DNA of 64,000 nucleotides, taken from the NCBI RefSeq assembly GCF_000744095.1, contig NZ_JQLI01000008.1, forward strand, positions 4,030,001 to 4,094,000, written 5' to 3'. Shown here piece by piece: positions 25,801-32,923 of the stretch. Under the pieces are notes generated by a model. The model made no database searches, was not told the DNA's origin, and was given only the letters and a program-made list of their open reading frames with translations. A program made the position numbers and the translations under genes. This DNA comes from Cupriavidus necator A5-1. GTDB taxonomy: Bacteria; Pseudomonadota; Gammaproteobacteria; Burkholderiales; Burkholderiaceae. The number at the start of each line of letters is the position of its first letter. Position 1 is the first letter of the stretch.

Positions 25801-26811
25801 ATGGCAGATTTCCACGAATTCTATCCCCTGCGTCGCCACAATACATTCGGATTCGACGCGCGCGCGCGCTTTGCGGTGCATGTGCGCAGCGAGGCCGACC
25901 TGACGGCGGCACTGGCCGATCCGCGCGCCGCCGGCCTGCCGCTGGTGGCGCTGGGCGGTGGCAGCAACGTGGTGCTGACGCGCGACCTCGAAGCACTGGT
26001 GCTGCTGATGGAAATTCCCGGCTACCAGCGGGAAGATGCCGACGACGCCTGGCTGGTCACCGCCGGCGCGGGCGCGAACTGGAACGCGCTGGTCAACCGC
26101 ACCATTGCCGACGGCATGCCCGGCCTGGAAAACCTGGCGCTAATCCCCGGCACCGCGGGTGCCGCGCCGATACAGAACATCGGCGCCTACGGGGTGGAGC
26201 TGCGCGAGCGCTTCGAAGGCGTGCGCGCCTATGACCGCCACACCGGCGCATTCGCGTGGCTGGACCTGCGGGCGTGCGGCTTCGGCTACCGCGACAGCCT
26301 GTTCAAGCGCGCCGGCGCCGGCCGCTACATCATCACGGCGGTGACGCTACGCCTGCCCAAGGCGTGGCAGCCAGTGCTGGCGTACGGCGAACTGGCGCGC
26401 GAACTCGACGGACAGGCCGCGCCCGATGCGGCCATGGTGCGCGACGCCGTGGTCGCGATCCGCTCGCGCAAGCTGCCCGACCCGGCGCAAGTCGGCAACG
26501 CCGGCAGCTTCTTCAAGAACCCGCTGGTCAGCGCGGCACAGCGCGATGCCCTGCTGCAGGCCCATCCGGACCTGGTCAGCTACGCGCAGCCGGACGGGAG
26601 CTACAAGCTGGCCGCCGGCTGGCTGATCGACCGTTGCGGCTTCAAGGGCGTCAACGACGGTCCGGTCGGTGTCTACGGCAAGCAGGCCCTGGTGCTGGTG
26701 CACCGCGGCGGCGGTACCGGCGCGATGCTGCTGGCACTGGCCAATCGCATCGCCGATACTGTCGAGGCCCGCTTCAGCGTGCGCATCGAGCCCGAGCCGG
26801 TCGTGCTCTGA
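25801..26811 (+). CDS. murB: UDP-N-acetylenolpyruvoylglucosamine reductase
   Basis: MurB reduces UDP-GlcNAc-enolpyruvate to UDP-MurNAc with NADPH and FAD, in the cytosolic stage of peptidoglycan synthesis. The 336-residue type I enzyme has the FAD-binding LGGGSNVVLT, PGTAGAAPIQNIGAYG and FGYRDSLFK. The active-site serine is S236 in GNAGSFFKNP. No Shine-Dalgarno box is obvious before the ATG. Confidence 0.97.
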   Translation: MADFHEFYPLRRHNTFGFDARARFAVHVRSEADLTAALADPRAAGLPLVALGGGSNVVLTRDLEALVLLMEIPGYQREDADDAWLVTAGAGANWNALVNRTIADGMPGLENLALIPGTAGAAPIQNIGAYGVELRERFEGVRAYDRHTGAFAWLDLRACGFGYRDSLFKRAGAGRYIITAVTLRLPKAWQPVLAYGELARELDGQAAPDAAMVRDAVVAIRSRKLPDPAQVGNAGSFFKNPLVSAAQRDALLQAHPDLVSYAQPDGSYKLAAGWLIDRCGFKGVNDGPVGVYGKQALVLVHRGGGTGAMLLALANRIADTVEARFSVRIEPEPVVL

Positions 26812-26854
26812 AGCGCCGCTGCTTCGGCGATCAGCCGTGCAGTCAGGCGCTCAG

Positions 26855-27166
26855 TCAGCCGAAGTGGCAGACGTAGTCCAGCGTTTCCTGCACCTCGATA
26901 TCGAAGCTGCTGTTGCCCGGCACGCTGAACTGCTGGCCCGCGCCATAGGTCTGCCAGTCTTCCGAACCGGCCAGGCGCACGCGGCAGGTGCCGGCATTGA
27001 TTTCCATGATTTCCGGCGCGCCGGTGTTGAAGGTCAGCGAGGCCGGGAAGATCACGCCCAGCGTCTTGCGGGTGCCGTCCGGGAACAGCACGGTGTGGCT
27101 CACGCACTTGCCGTCGAAATACAGGTTGGCTTTCTTGACGACCGACACGTTGTCGAACTGGCTCAT
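26855..27166 (-). CDS. ppnP: Pyrimidine/purine nucleoside phosphorylase (PpnP, DUF1255)
   Basis: The roughly 103-residue cupin-type protein matches E. coli PpnP (YaiE), which phosphorolyses several nucleosides. Recognisable segments are SHTVLFPDGTRKTLGVIFP, INAGTCRVRLAGSEDWQTY and FSVPGNSSFDIEV. Two ATG codons are available; the AGGAG box abuts the first with no spacer but stands 6 nt before the second, so I use the second (27166). It lies downstream of argF but beyond the argF terminator. Confidence 0.92.
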   Translation of the reverse strand: MSQFDNVSVVKKANLYFDGKCVSHTVLFPDGTRKTLGVIFPASLTFNTGAPEIMEINAGTCRVRLAGSEDWQTYGAGQQFSVPGNSSFDIEVQETLDYVCHFG

Positions 27167-27195
27167 TTCCATCTCCTGGCTTTGTCTTAAGACGT

Positions 27196-27221
27196 AAAAA
27201 GAGGGGCCATCGCGGCCCCTC
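27196..27221 (-). terminator. Intrinsic terminator of argF
   Basis: On the minus strand an 8-bp stem (GAGGGGCC and GGCCCCTC, 5-nt loop) is followed by TTTTT, 22 bp after the argF stop codon. Confidence 0.8.
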
Positions 27222-27242
27222 CCCTGTTCACTCCGCGCGCGT

Positions 27243-28166
27243 TCAGTAGCGGCCGCAGAGCAGGTATTCCATCAGCGCCTTCTGCACGTGCAGGCGGTTC
27301 TCCGCCTCGTCCCAGACCACGCTCTTGGGGCCGTCGATCACGGCGGCCTCGACTTCCTCGCCGCGGTGCGCCGGCAGACAGTGCATGAAGAGCGCGTCGG
27401 GCTCGGCGCGGTCCATCATCGCGGTGGTGACCATCCAGTCCTTGAAAGCGCGCTTGCGGGCGTCGTTCTCCGCCTCGAAGCCCATGCTGGTCCAGACATC
27501 GGTGGTGACCAGGCTCGCGCCCTGGCAGGCGGCAAGCGGGTCGTCAAAGACCTTGACCAGCCCGGCGGCGGACGCCGGCACCATGGCCGGATCGAGCTGG
27601 TAGCCCGGCGGCGCCGAGAAATGGAAGGTGAAGCCCAGCCGTTCGGCCGCCTGGATCCAGGTGTAGGCCATGTTGTTGGCATCGCCGATCCAGGCCACGA
27701 TCTTGCCGCGGATGCTGCCGCGCTGCTCGATGTAGGTAAAGATGTCGGCCAGCACCTGGCACGGGTGGTATTCGTTGGTCAGGCCATTGATCACCGGCAC
27801 GCGCGAATGCGCGGCAAAGCGGTCGATGATGTCCTGGCCGAAGGTGCGGATCATGATGATGTCGACCATGCGCGAAATCACCTGCGCCGCATCCTCGATC
27901 GGCTCGCCGCGGCCGAGCTGCGAGTCGCGCGTGTTCAGGAACACGGCATGGCCGCCGAGCTGGTGGATGCCGGCTTCGAACGACAGGCGCGTACGCGTGG
28001 AATTCTTCTCGAAGATCATGGCCAGCGTGCGGTCGTGCAGCGGGTGCCAGGTCTCGTAGTTCTTGAACTTGGCCTTCAGGATCCGCGCGCGATCCAGCAG
28101 GTACTCGTACTCGTCGGGAGTGAAGTCGCTGAACTGGAGGTAATGCTTGATCGGGGTTGAGCTCAT
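27243..28166 (-). CDS. argF: Ornithine carbamoyltransferase
   Basis: ArgF makes citrulline from ornithine and carbamoyl phosphate in arginine synthesis. The 307-residue product has the carbamoyl-phosphate loop KNSTRTRLSFE, the HPCQVLADIFT segment and the C-terminal HCLPAHRGEEV. No Shine-Dalgarno box precedes the ATG. Instead a T-rich stretch and the arm of a long hairpin reach within 9 bp of it, which is unusual. It is divergent from the DUF3579 gene. Confidence 0.97.
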   Translation of the reverse strand: MSSTPIKHYLQFSDFTPDEYEYLLDRARILKAKFKNYETWHPLHDRTLAMIFEKNSTRTRLSFEAGIHQLGGHAVFLNTRDSQLGRGEPIEDAAQVISRMVDIIMIRTFGQDIIDRFAAHSRVPVINGLTNEYHPCQVLADIFTYIEQRGSIRGKIVAWIGDANNMAYTWIQAAERLGFTFHFSAPPGYQLDPAMVPASAAGLVKVFDDPLAACQGASLVTTDVWTSMGFEAENDARKRAFKDWMVTTAMMDRAEPDALFMHCLPAHRGEEVEAAVIDGPKSVVWDEAENRLHVQKALMEYLLCGRY

Positions 28167-28175
28167 AAAACAAAG

Positions 28176-28242
28176 AAGGCGGCTCGGTGGGGACGCGCCG
28201 TCATGAAGTGTTCATGACCCAAGCGCGCCGCGGAGCCGCCTT
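28176..28242. promoter_or_regulatory. Long imperfect hairpin in the argF leader
   Basis: The outer arms AAGGCGGCTC (28176-28185) and GAGCCGCCTT (28233-28242) are perfectly complementary. A nested stem, GTCATGAA and TTCATGAC around GTG (28200-28218), caps the structure. On the minus strand the outer arm is followed by CTTTGTTTT and then the argF ATG, so it looks like a terminator placed just before the gene. On the plus strand it is followed by TTTTCG. Confidence 0.6.
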
Positions 28243-28379
28243 TTCGCGTCGCATACGCAATTTAACTGCAGGAATCATAAGGGATTATTTCTGCTTTGGC
28301 GAGCCCGGGACAACCCGCCCCGATTGACGCGCCCCGCCCGTTGACAGGTTCCTGACAGGATTCCGCCCTTATGCGCAAC

Positions 28380-28397
28380 TCTTATATAAGATATAAT
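28380..28397 (+). promoter_or_regulatory. Palindrome abutting the -10 box of the DUF3579 gene
   Basis: The perfect 12-bp palindrome TCTTATATAAGA (28380-28391) is directly followed by TATAAT (28392-28397). A repressor bound here would block RNA polymerase. The same core occurs upstream of icd at 23379-23390. Confidence 0.6.
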
Positions 28398-28594
28398 ACT
28401 CGCTGATTCACGCGGGGCCCGGCATACCCTTGCCGCTGCCCGCCGCCGGCATCAAAAGTGCCCCCGCAGAGACCGACGCCCCGCCTTCCCGGCTGGAAAA
28501 AGCGCGAACCAAACGCGCACCGGCCGCGTCAAACGGGCGCCCGTTCCGCGGGTTTACCGTCGAGTCCTCAGCCTCACCCGCAGTCTCCAGCCTC

Positions 28595-28894
28595 ATGAAC
28601 CCCAACGTTCGCGAATACTTTATCCAAGGCATTACCAAGGAAGGCAAGACCTTCCGCCCGAGCGACTGGGCTGAGCGGCTGTGCGGCGTGATGGCGCAGT
28701 TCCGCCCCGAGGGCGACACCGGCGATCCCCGCCTGACCTACTCCCCCTATGTGCGTCCGATCTTCGCCGGCAACGTCAAGTGCGTGGTGGTGGATGCGCG
28801 CCTGCGCGACATCGAACCCAAGGCGCTGGACTTCGTGCTGAATTTCGCGCGCGACAACAACCTGCAGATGGTCGAGGCCTGCTCGCTGGAATAA
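28595..28894 (+). CDS. DUF3579 family protein
   Basis: The 99-residue product is a cytosolic protein of a family found in betaproteobacteria. Its conserved core reads FIQGITKEGKTFRPSDWAERL, LTYSPYVRPIFAGNVKCVVVD in two blocks, and FARDNNLQMVEAC at the C-terminus. No function is established. The frame continues 55 codons upstream, but the family begins at the ATG used here. The promoter carries a palindrome shared with the icd region. Confidence 0.88.
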   Translation: MNPNVREYFIQGITKEGKTFRPSDWAERLCGVMAQFRPEGDTGDPRLTYSPYVRPIFAGNVKCVVVDARLRDIEPKALDFVLNFARDNNLQMVEACSLE

Positions 28895-28915
28895 GCCAGC
28901 ACAGCGGAGCAACAG

Positions 28916-28948
28916 AAAAAAAATGCTCGTCGGATGACGAGCATTTTT
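28916..28948. terminator. Bidirectional terminator between DUF3579 and rpsT genes
   Basis: An 11-bp stem (AAATGCTCGTC and GACGAGCATTT, loop GGAT) has an A-tract before it and a T-tract after it. It sits between convergent genes and can end both. Confidence 0.9.
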
Positions 28949-29006
28949 GTTGGCGGATGTCTGGGCACCCGCCGGTGCTGGGCCGCGGCAGCGGCCCGGG
29001 CAGCTA

Positions 29007-29273
29007 TCAGGCAGCCATGGCCTTGATGGCAGCCGACAGGCGCGACTTGTGACGGGCGGCCTTGTTCTTGTGCACGATCTTCTTGTCGGCGATGCTGTCG
29101 ATCACGGCTTGCGAGTTCTTGAAGATCTCGGCAGCAGCAGCCTTGTCGCCGGCGTCGATGGCCTTGCGGACGGCCTTGACGGCGGTGCGCAGACGCGAGC
29201 GCAGGCTGGAGTTGTGAGCGTTCTGGGCAACGGCCTGGCGGGCGCGCTTGCGAGCTTGTGCGGAATTTGCCAT
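29007..29273 (-). CDS. rpsT: 30S ribosomal protein S20
   Basis: The 88-residue, alanine- and lysine-rich product starts MANSAQARKRARQAVAQNAH, the standard S20 N-terminus, and binds 16S rRNA early in 30S assembly. It is monocistronic, with its own promoter and a strong terminator, and divergent from murJ. Confidence 0.98.
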   Translation of the reverse strand: MANSAQARKRARQAVAQNAHNSSLRSRLRTAVKAVRKAIDAGDKAAAAEIFKNSQAVIDSIADKKIVHKNKAARHKSRLSAAIKAMAA

Positions 29274-29392
29274 TTCGAAAATATCCTGAATTCAGATGCG
29301 TGCCGCGGGGGACACAACAATTAAGTCATATCGAGCGACCCGGGATGCACTGACACACGAATCCGGAACGCAACTGTCCTTGTGAATCGGCA

Positions 29393-29422
29393 ATTATACA
29401 CAGATGCCGACGCGCCACGCAA
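29393..29422 (-). promoter_or_regulatory. Promoter of rpsT
   Basis: On the minus strand TTGCGT (29422-29417) and a perfect TATAAT (29398-29393) are 18 bp apart, about 120 nt upstream of the rpsT start. Confidence 0.6.
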
Positions 29423-29473
29423 CACCGCCGAGACTTTGCCGCCTCAGGGCGGGGCGGGCGCCGGGTCGATCCG

Positions 29474-29479
29474 TATAAT
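29474..29479 (+). promoter_or_regulatory. -10 box upstream of murJ
   Basis: A perfect TATAAT in CGTATAATATG lies 167 bp before the murJ start codon and faces rightward. It implies a long leader. Confidence 0.45.
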
Positions 29480-29646
29480 ATGCGCCACATCGCGCCGGTG
29501 CGCGTGGCGCGCGGGCAACTTTGCCGCCCGCAGCGCGTCTGAGAGACGTCCGGGCCGCCTGACGCGCGGCGCTGCCGCCCTGCCCGGCCCCCGCTCCGAG
29601 AAGCCGGGGCCCGCACCGATCCACCCGTCCCGCATCGACCCTCACC

Positions 29647-31197
29647 TTGAACCTGCTCAAAGCGCTCGCCACCATCAGCAGCCTGACGATGCTCTCGCGC
29701 ATCACCGGCCTCGTGCGCGAGATCCTGATCGCCCGCGCCTTCGGCGCGTCGGAGATGACCGACGCGTTCAACGTGGCCTTCCGCATCCCCAACCTGCTGC
29801 GCCGCATCTTCGGCGAAGGCGCGTTCTCGCAGGCCTTCGTGCCGATCCTGGGCGAGTACCACGCCAAGCGCGGCGACGCGCTGACCAAGGCGCTGATCGA
29901 CGCGGTCGCCACGGTCATGACCTGGGTGCTGATGGGCGTGTCGCTGCTCGGCGTGATCGGGGCGCCGCTGGTGATGACGGTGGTGGCCACGGGCTTCCGC
30001 GGGCAAAGCGAGACCTATTCCGCCGCGGTGTTCATGACGCGGGTGATGTTCCCCTATATCGGGCTGATCTCGCTGGTGGCGCTGGCCTCGGGCATTCTCA
30101 ACACCTGGCGCAAGTTCGCCGTGCCGGCGTTCACGCCGGTGCTGCTGAACCTGTGCCTGATCATCGCGGCGCTGTTCGTCGGCCCGCATATGGACCAGCC
30201 GATCTACGCGCAGGCGTGGGGCGTGCTGATCGGCGGCGTGTTGCAGCTGGCGATCCAGGTGCCGGCGCTGCGGCGCCTGGGCGTGATGCCGCGCCTTGGC
30301 TTCAACCTGCGCGCGGCCTGGTCGGATCCCGGCGTGCGCCGCATCCTGCGGCAGATGGGGCCGGCGCTGCTCGCCGTCTCGGTGGCGCAGATCAGCCTGA
30401 TCATCAATACCAATATCGCCTCACGGCTGGCGGCGGGCAGCGTCTCGTACCTGACTTATGCCGACCGGCTGATGGAATTCCCGACCGCGCTGCTGGGCGT
30501 GGCACTCGGCACGATCCTGCTGCCGAGCCTGTCCAAGGCGAGCGCCAAGGACGATCACGCCGAATACTCAGGCCTGCTCGACTGGGGCCTGCGGCTGACC
30601 TTCCTGCTGGCGGTGCCGTGCGCGGTGGGGCTGTTCGTGTTCGGCGCGCCGCTCACGGCGGTGCTGTTCAATTACGGCAAGTTTGACGCGCACGCGGTCG
30701 AGATGACGCGCCAGGCGCTGGTGTCGTACGGCACCGGCCTGCTCGGGCTGATCGCCATCAAGATCCTGGCGCCGGGCTTCTATGCGCGTCAGGACATCCG
30801 CACGCCGGTCAAGATCGCGGTGCTGGTGCTGGTGGTCACGCAGGCGTGCAACTATGCGTTTGTGCCGTGGATCGGCCATGCGGGCCTGGCGCTGTCGATC
30901 AGTGCCGGCGCCACCCTCAACGCGCTGCTGCTGTTCTTCGGGCTGCGCCGCCGCGGCCTGTACAAGCCGGCGCCGGGCTGGTGGCTGTTCCTGGCGCAGC
31001 TCACGGCCTCGGTGCTGCTGCTGTCCGGCATGCTGCTCTGGTTCACGCGCAACTTCGACTGGATCGGCCTGGGCGCCACGCCGCTCCTGCGCATCGCGCT
31101 GTTGGCTTCGTGCCTGGTACTTGCAGCGGTGGTCTACTTCGGTACACTGTGGCTCATGGGACTTCGCTTCTCCGCCTTCAGGCGGCGCGCCGGCTAG
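29647..31197 (+). CDS. murJ: Lipid II flippase MurJ (MviN)
   Basis: MurJ flips lipid II across the inner membrane for peptidoglycan synthesis. The 516-residue product has about 14 hydrophobic spans and the family N-terminus SSLTMLSRITGLVREILIA, followed by AFGASEMTDAFNVAFRIPN and GEGAFSQAFVPIL. The start is a TTG, since no ATG or GTG lies nearby and the conserved N-terminus begins at once. No clear ribosome-binding site is seen. Confidence 0.96.
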   Translation: MNLLKALATISSLTMLSRITGLVREILIARAFGASEMTDAFNVAFRIPNLLRRIFGEGAFSQAFVPILGEYHAKRGDALTKALIDAVATVMTWVLMGVSLLGVIGAPLVMTVVATGFRGQSETYSAAVFMTRVMFPYIGLISLVALASGILNTWRKFAVPAFTPVLLNLCLIIAALFVGPHMDQPIYAQAWGVLIGGVLQLAIQVPALRRLGVMPRLGFNLRAAWSDPGVRRILRQMGPALLAVSVAQISLIINTNIASRLAAGSVSYLTYADRLMEFPTALLGVALGTILLPSLSKASAKDDHAEYSGLLDWGLRLTFLLAVPCAVGLFVFGAPLTAVLFNYGKFDAHAVEMTRQALVSYGTGLLGLIAIKILAPGFYARQDIRTPVKIAVLVLVVTQACNYAFVPWIGHAGLALSISAGATLNALLLFFGLRRRGLYKPAPGWWLFLAQLTASVLLLSGMLLWFTRNFDWIGLGATPLLRIALLASCLVLAAVVYFGTLWLMGLRFSAFRRRAG

Positions 31198-31249
31198 CCG
31201 TGGTGACCCACGCTGCGCGCGGCACCGACGGCTGCACCGGGAAACCGAT

Positions 31250-32098
31250 ATGACTTCCACCAAAGTCCTGGATTACTTCGCCAGCCTCGTGGCGGACGAA
31301 AACGGCATCCCGCTGACCGAAACCGCGCTGTCCATCGCGCAGGACGCCTACCCCGACCTGGACCTGCAGGCCGAGCTGGCGGCGCTGGACGTGCTGGCGC
31401 TGCGCCTGAAACGCCGGATTGCCGAAGGCACCCCCGCGATCCAGCGGCTGCGCCTGCTGAACCATTTCTTCTATCGCGACCTGGGCTTCGGCCCGAACGC
31501 GAACGACTACTACGATCCCGACAACTCCTATCTGAACGTGGTGGTGCGCCAGCGGCGCGGCATCCCGATCTCGCTCGCGGTGCTCTTTATGGAGCTCGGC
31601 CAGCAGATCGGCCTGCCGCTCAAGGGGGTGTCGTTCCCCAACCACTTCCTGCTGCGCATGACGATCCCGGCCGGCGAAGTGGTGCTGGACCCGCTTACCG
31701 GGGAGACCCTGTCGAAGGAACAACTGCAGGAAATGCTGGATCCGTACCTGGAGCGCGAGGGCATCACCGATGCCAGCCAGGTGCCGCTGGGCCTGTTCCT
31801 GCGCGCGGCCAGCCATCGCGAGATCGTCGCTCGCATGCTGCGCAACCTGAAGGCGATCTACCTGCAGGAGTCGCGCTGGCAGCGGTTGCTGGCGGTGCAG
31901 AACCGGCTGGTGATCCTGCTGCCTGGATCGATCGAGGAAGTGCGCGACCGGGGGCTGGCGTATGCCAACCTGGAGTGCTTCCGTCCCGCGCTGGCCGACC
32001 TGGAAGCCTATGTCCTGGCCCGGCCGGATGCGGCCGATATCGGCCAGATCCGCGAGCGCATGCCCGCGCTGCGGATGATGAGCCGCAGCCTCAACTGA
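31250..32098 (+). CDS. SirB1-family transglutaminase-like/TPR protein
   Basis: The 282-residue product has an N-terminal transglutaminase-like core (LNHFFYRDLGFGPNANDYYDP, QRRGIPISLAVLFMELGQQIG, VSFPNHFLLRM) and a C-terminal helical repeat region (AVQNRLVILLPGS onward), as in the SirB1 family. No catalytic cysteine is visible in the core, so it is probably not an active transglutaminase. The role is unknown. It follows murJ by 52 bp and may be cotranscribed. Confidence 0.88.
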   Translation: MTSTKVLDYFASLVADENGIPLTETALSIAQDAYPDLDLQAELAALDVLALRLKRRIAEGTPAIQRLRLLNHFFYRDLGFGPNANDYYDPDNSYLNVVVRQRRGIPISLAVLFMELGQQIGLPLKGVSFPNHFLLRMTIPAGEVVLDPLTGETLSKEQLQEMLDPYLEREGITDASQVPLGLFLRAASHREIVARMLRNLKAIYLQESRWQRLLAVQNRLVILLPGSIEEVRDRGLAYANLECFRPALADLEAYVLARPDAADIGQIRERMPALRMMSRSLN

Positions 32099-32125
32099 AG
32101 AGGCCGCGGCAAGACTGCAACGGCC

Positions 32126-32791
32126 TCAGCGCTCGACGCGCGAAGGCCGGCGGCGATTGCCGCGCACCAGCTTCCACAGCCCGCCCAGTATTAGCGGCAC
32201 CACCGCCGCGCCGATACCGGCCAGCACGATCAGGTTCAGGTACTGCTTGATGAACGGCAGGTTGCCAAAGAAGTAGCCGGCGAAGACCAAGCCGACCACC
32301 CACGCCACGGCGCCGATCACGTTGAACATCTGGAAGCGCGCGAAAGTCATCTGCGACACGCCCGCCACGAACGGCGCGAAGGTGCGCACGATCGGCACGA
32401 AGCGCGCCATCACCAGGGTCTTGCCGCCATGCCGCTCGTAGAAGTCATGGGTGCGGCGCAGCGCATCCTGGTCCAGGAAGCGCCACTGGTGGTCGAACAC
32501 CTTGGGGCCGATCCAACTCCCCACCATGTAGTTGACGGTATTGCCCGTGATCGCGGCGGTCAGCAGCAGGCCGATCAGTGCCCACTCGTTCATCGCGCCG
32601 GTTGCGCAGAAGGCGCCCGCGATAAACAGCAGCGAGTCGCCCGGCAGGAACGGCACCACCACCAGCCCGGTTTCCGCGAACACAATCAGGAACAGGATGG
32701 CATAGACCCAATGGCCGTACTGGTCGATGACCGTGCCCAGGTATTTGTCGACATGCACCAGCATGTCGATGAGCTGCAAAGCGAGATCCAA
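32126..32791 (-). CDS. dedA: DedA-family membrane protein
   Basis: The 221-residue product aligns from its first residue with E. coli DedA. It begins DLALQLIDMLVHVDKYL, then VWVYAILFLI-like, FAETGLVVVPFLPGDSLLF, FYERHGGKTLVMARFVPIVRTF and FVAGVSQM. DedA proteins are inner-membrane proteins of the SNARE-associated/VTT group linked to lipid-carrier recycling and membrane homeostasis. The start is a TTG at 32791 with a GGGGAA box. The frame stays open for hundreds of codons upstream, antisense to mutL, which would mislead gene callers. Confidence 0.92.
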   Translation of the reverse strand: MDLALQLIDMLVHVDKYLGTVIDQYGHWVYAILFLIVFAETGLVVVPFLPGDSLLFIAGAFCATGAMNEWALIGLLLTAAITGNTVNYMVGSWIGPKVFDHQWRFLDQDALRRTHDFYERHGGKTLVMARFVPIVRTFAPFVAGVSQMTFARFQMFNVIGAVAWVVGLVFAGYFFGNLPFIKQYLNLIVLAGIGAAVVPLILGGLWKLVRGNRRRPSRVER

Positions 32792-32888
32792 GTCGTTCCC
32801 CGTTATGTTGGTTAGTATGGCCGATTCTATGGCCTGAATGATACAAGAGCCGCCACGCGGATCCGCCACCTTTGGCACCGCTGCGCCA

Positions 32889-32917
32889 CCGACTCTGGGC
32901 GGACGGCCACGTATAAT
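32889..32917 (+). promoter_or_regulatory. Promoter of mutL, 6 bp from the start codon
   Basis: CCGACT (32889-32894) and a perfect TATAAT (32912-32917) are 17 bp apart. Only CGCCGG separates the -10 box from the mutL ATG, so transcription should begin at about the start codon itself. The HAD gene at 45.9 kb has the same -35 and spacing. Confidence 0.55.
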
Positions 32918-32923
32918 CGCCGG

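Larger units (their letters stand above)
28167..28594. other. argF/DUF3579 divergent intergenic region
   Basis: This 428-bp region holds, from left to right, the long hairpin in front of argF, an AT-richer stretch up to about 28300, and a palindrome next to a TATAAT box for the rightward gene. The rest is the roughly 190-nt leader of the DUF3579 gene. An in-frame extension of that gene runs through the leader but has no domain in it. Confidence 0.5.
29274..29646. other. rpsT/murJ divergent intergenic region
   Basis: This 373-bp region contains a leftward promoter for rpsT and a rightward TATAAT for murJ about 50 bp apart from each other. Downstream of the murJ box is a roughly 160-nt GC-rich leader before the TTG start. 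I see no other gene in it. Confidence 0.5.
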
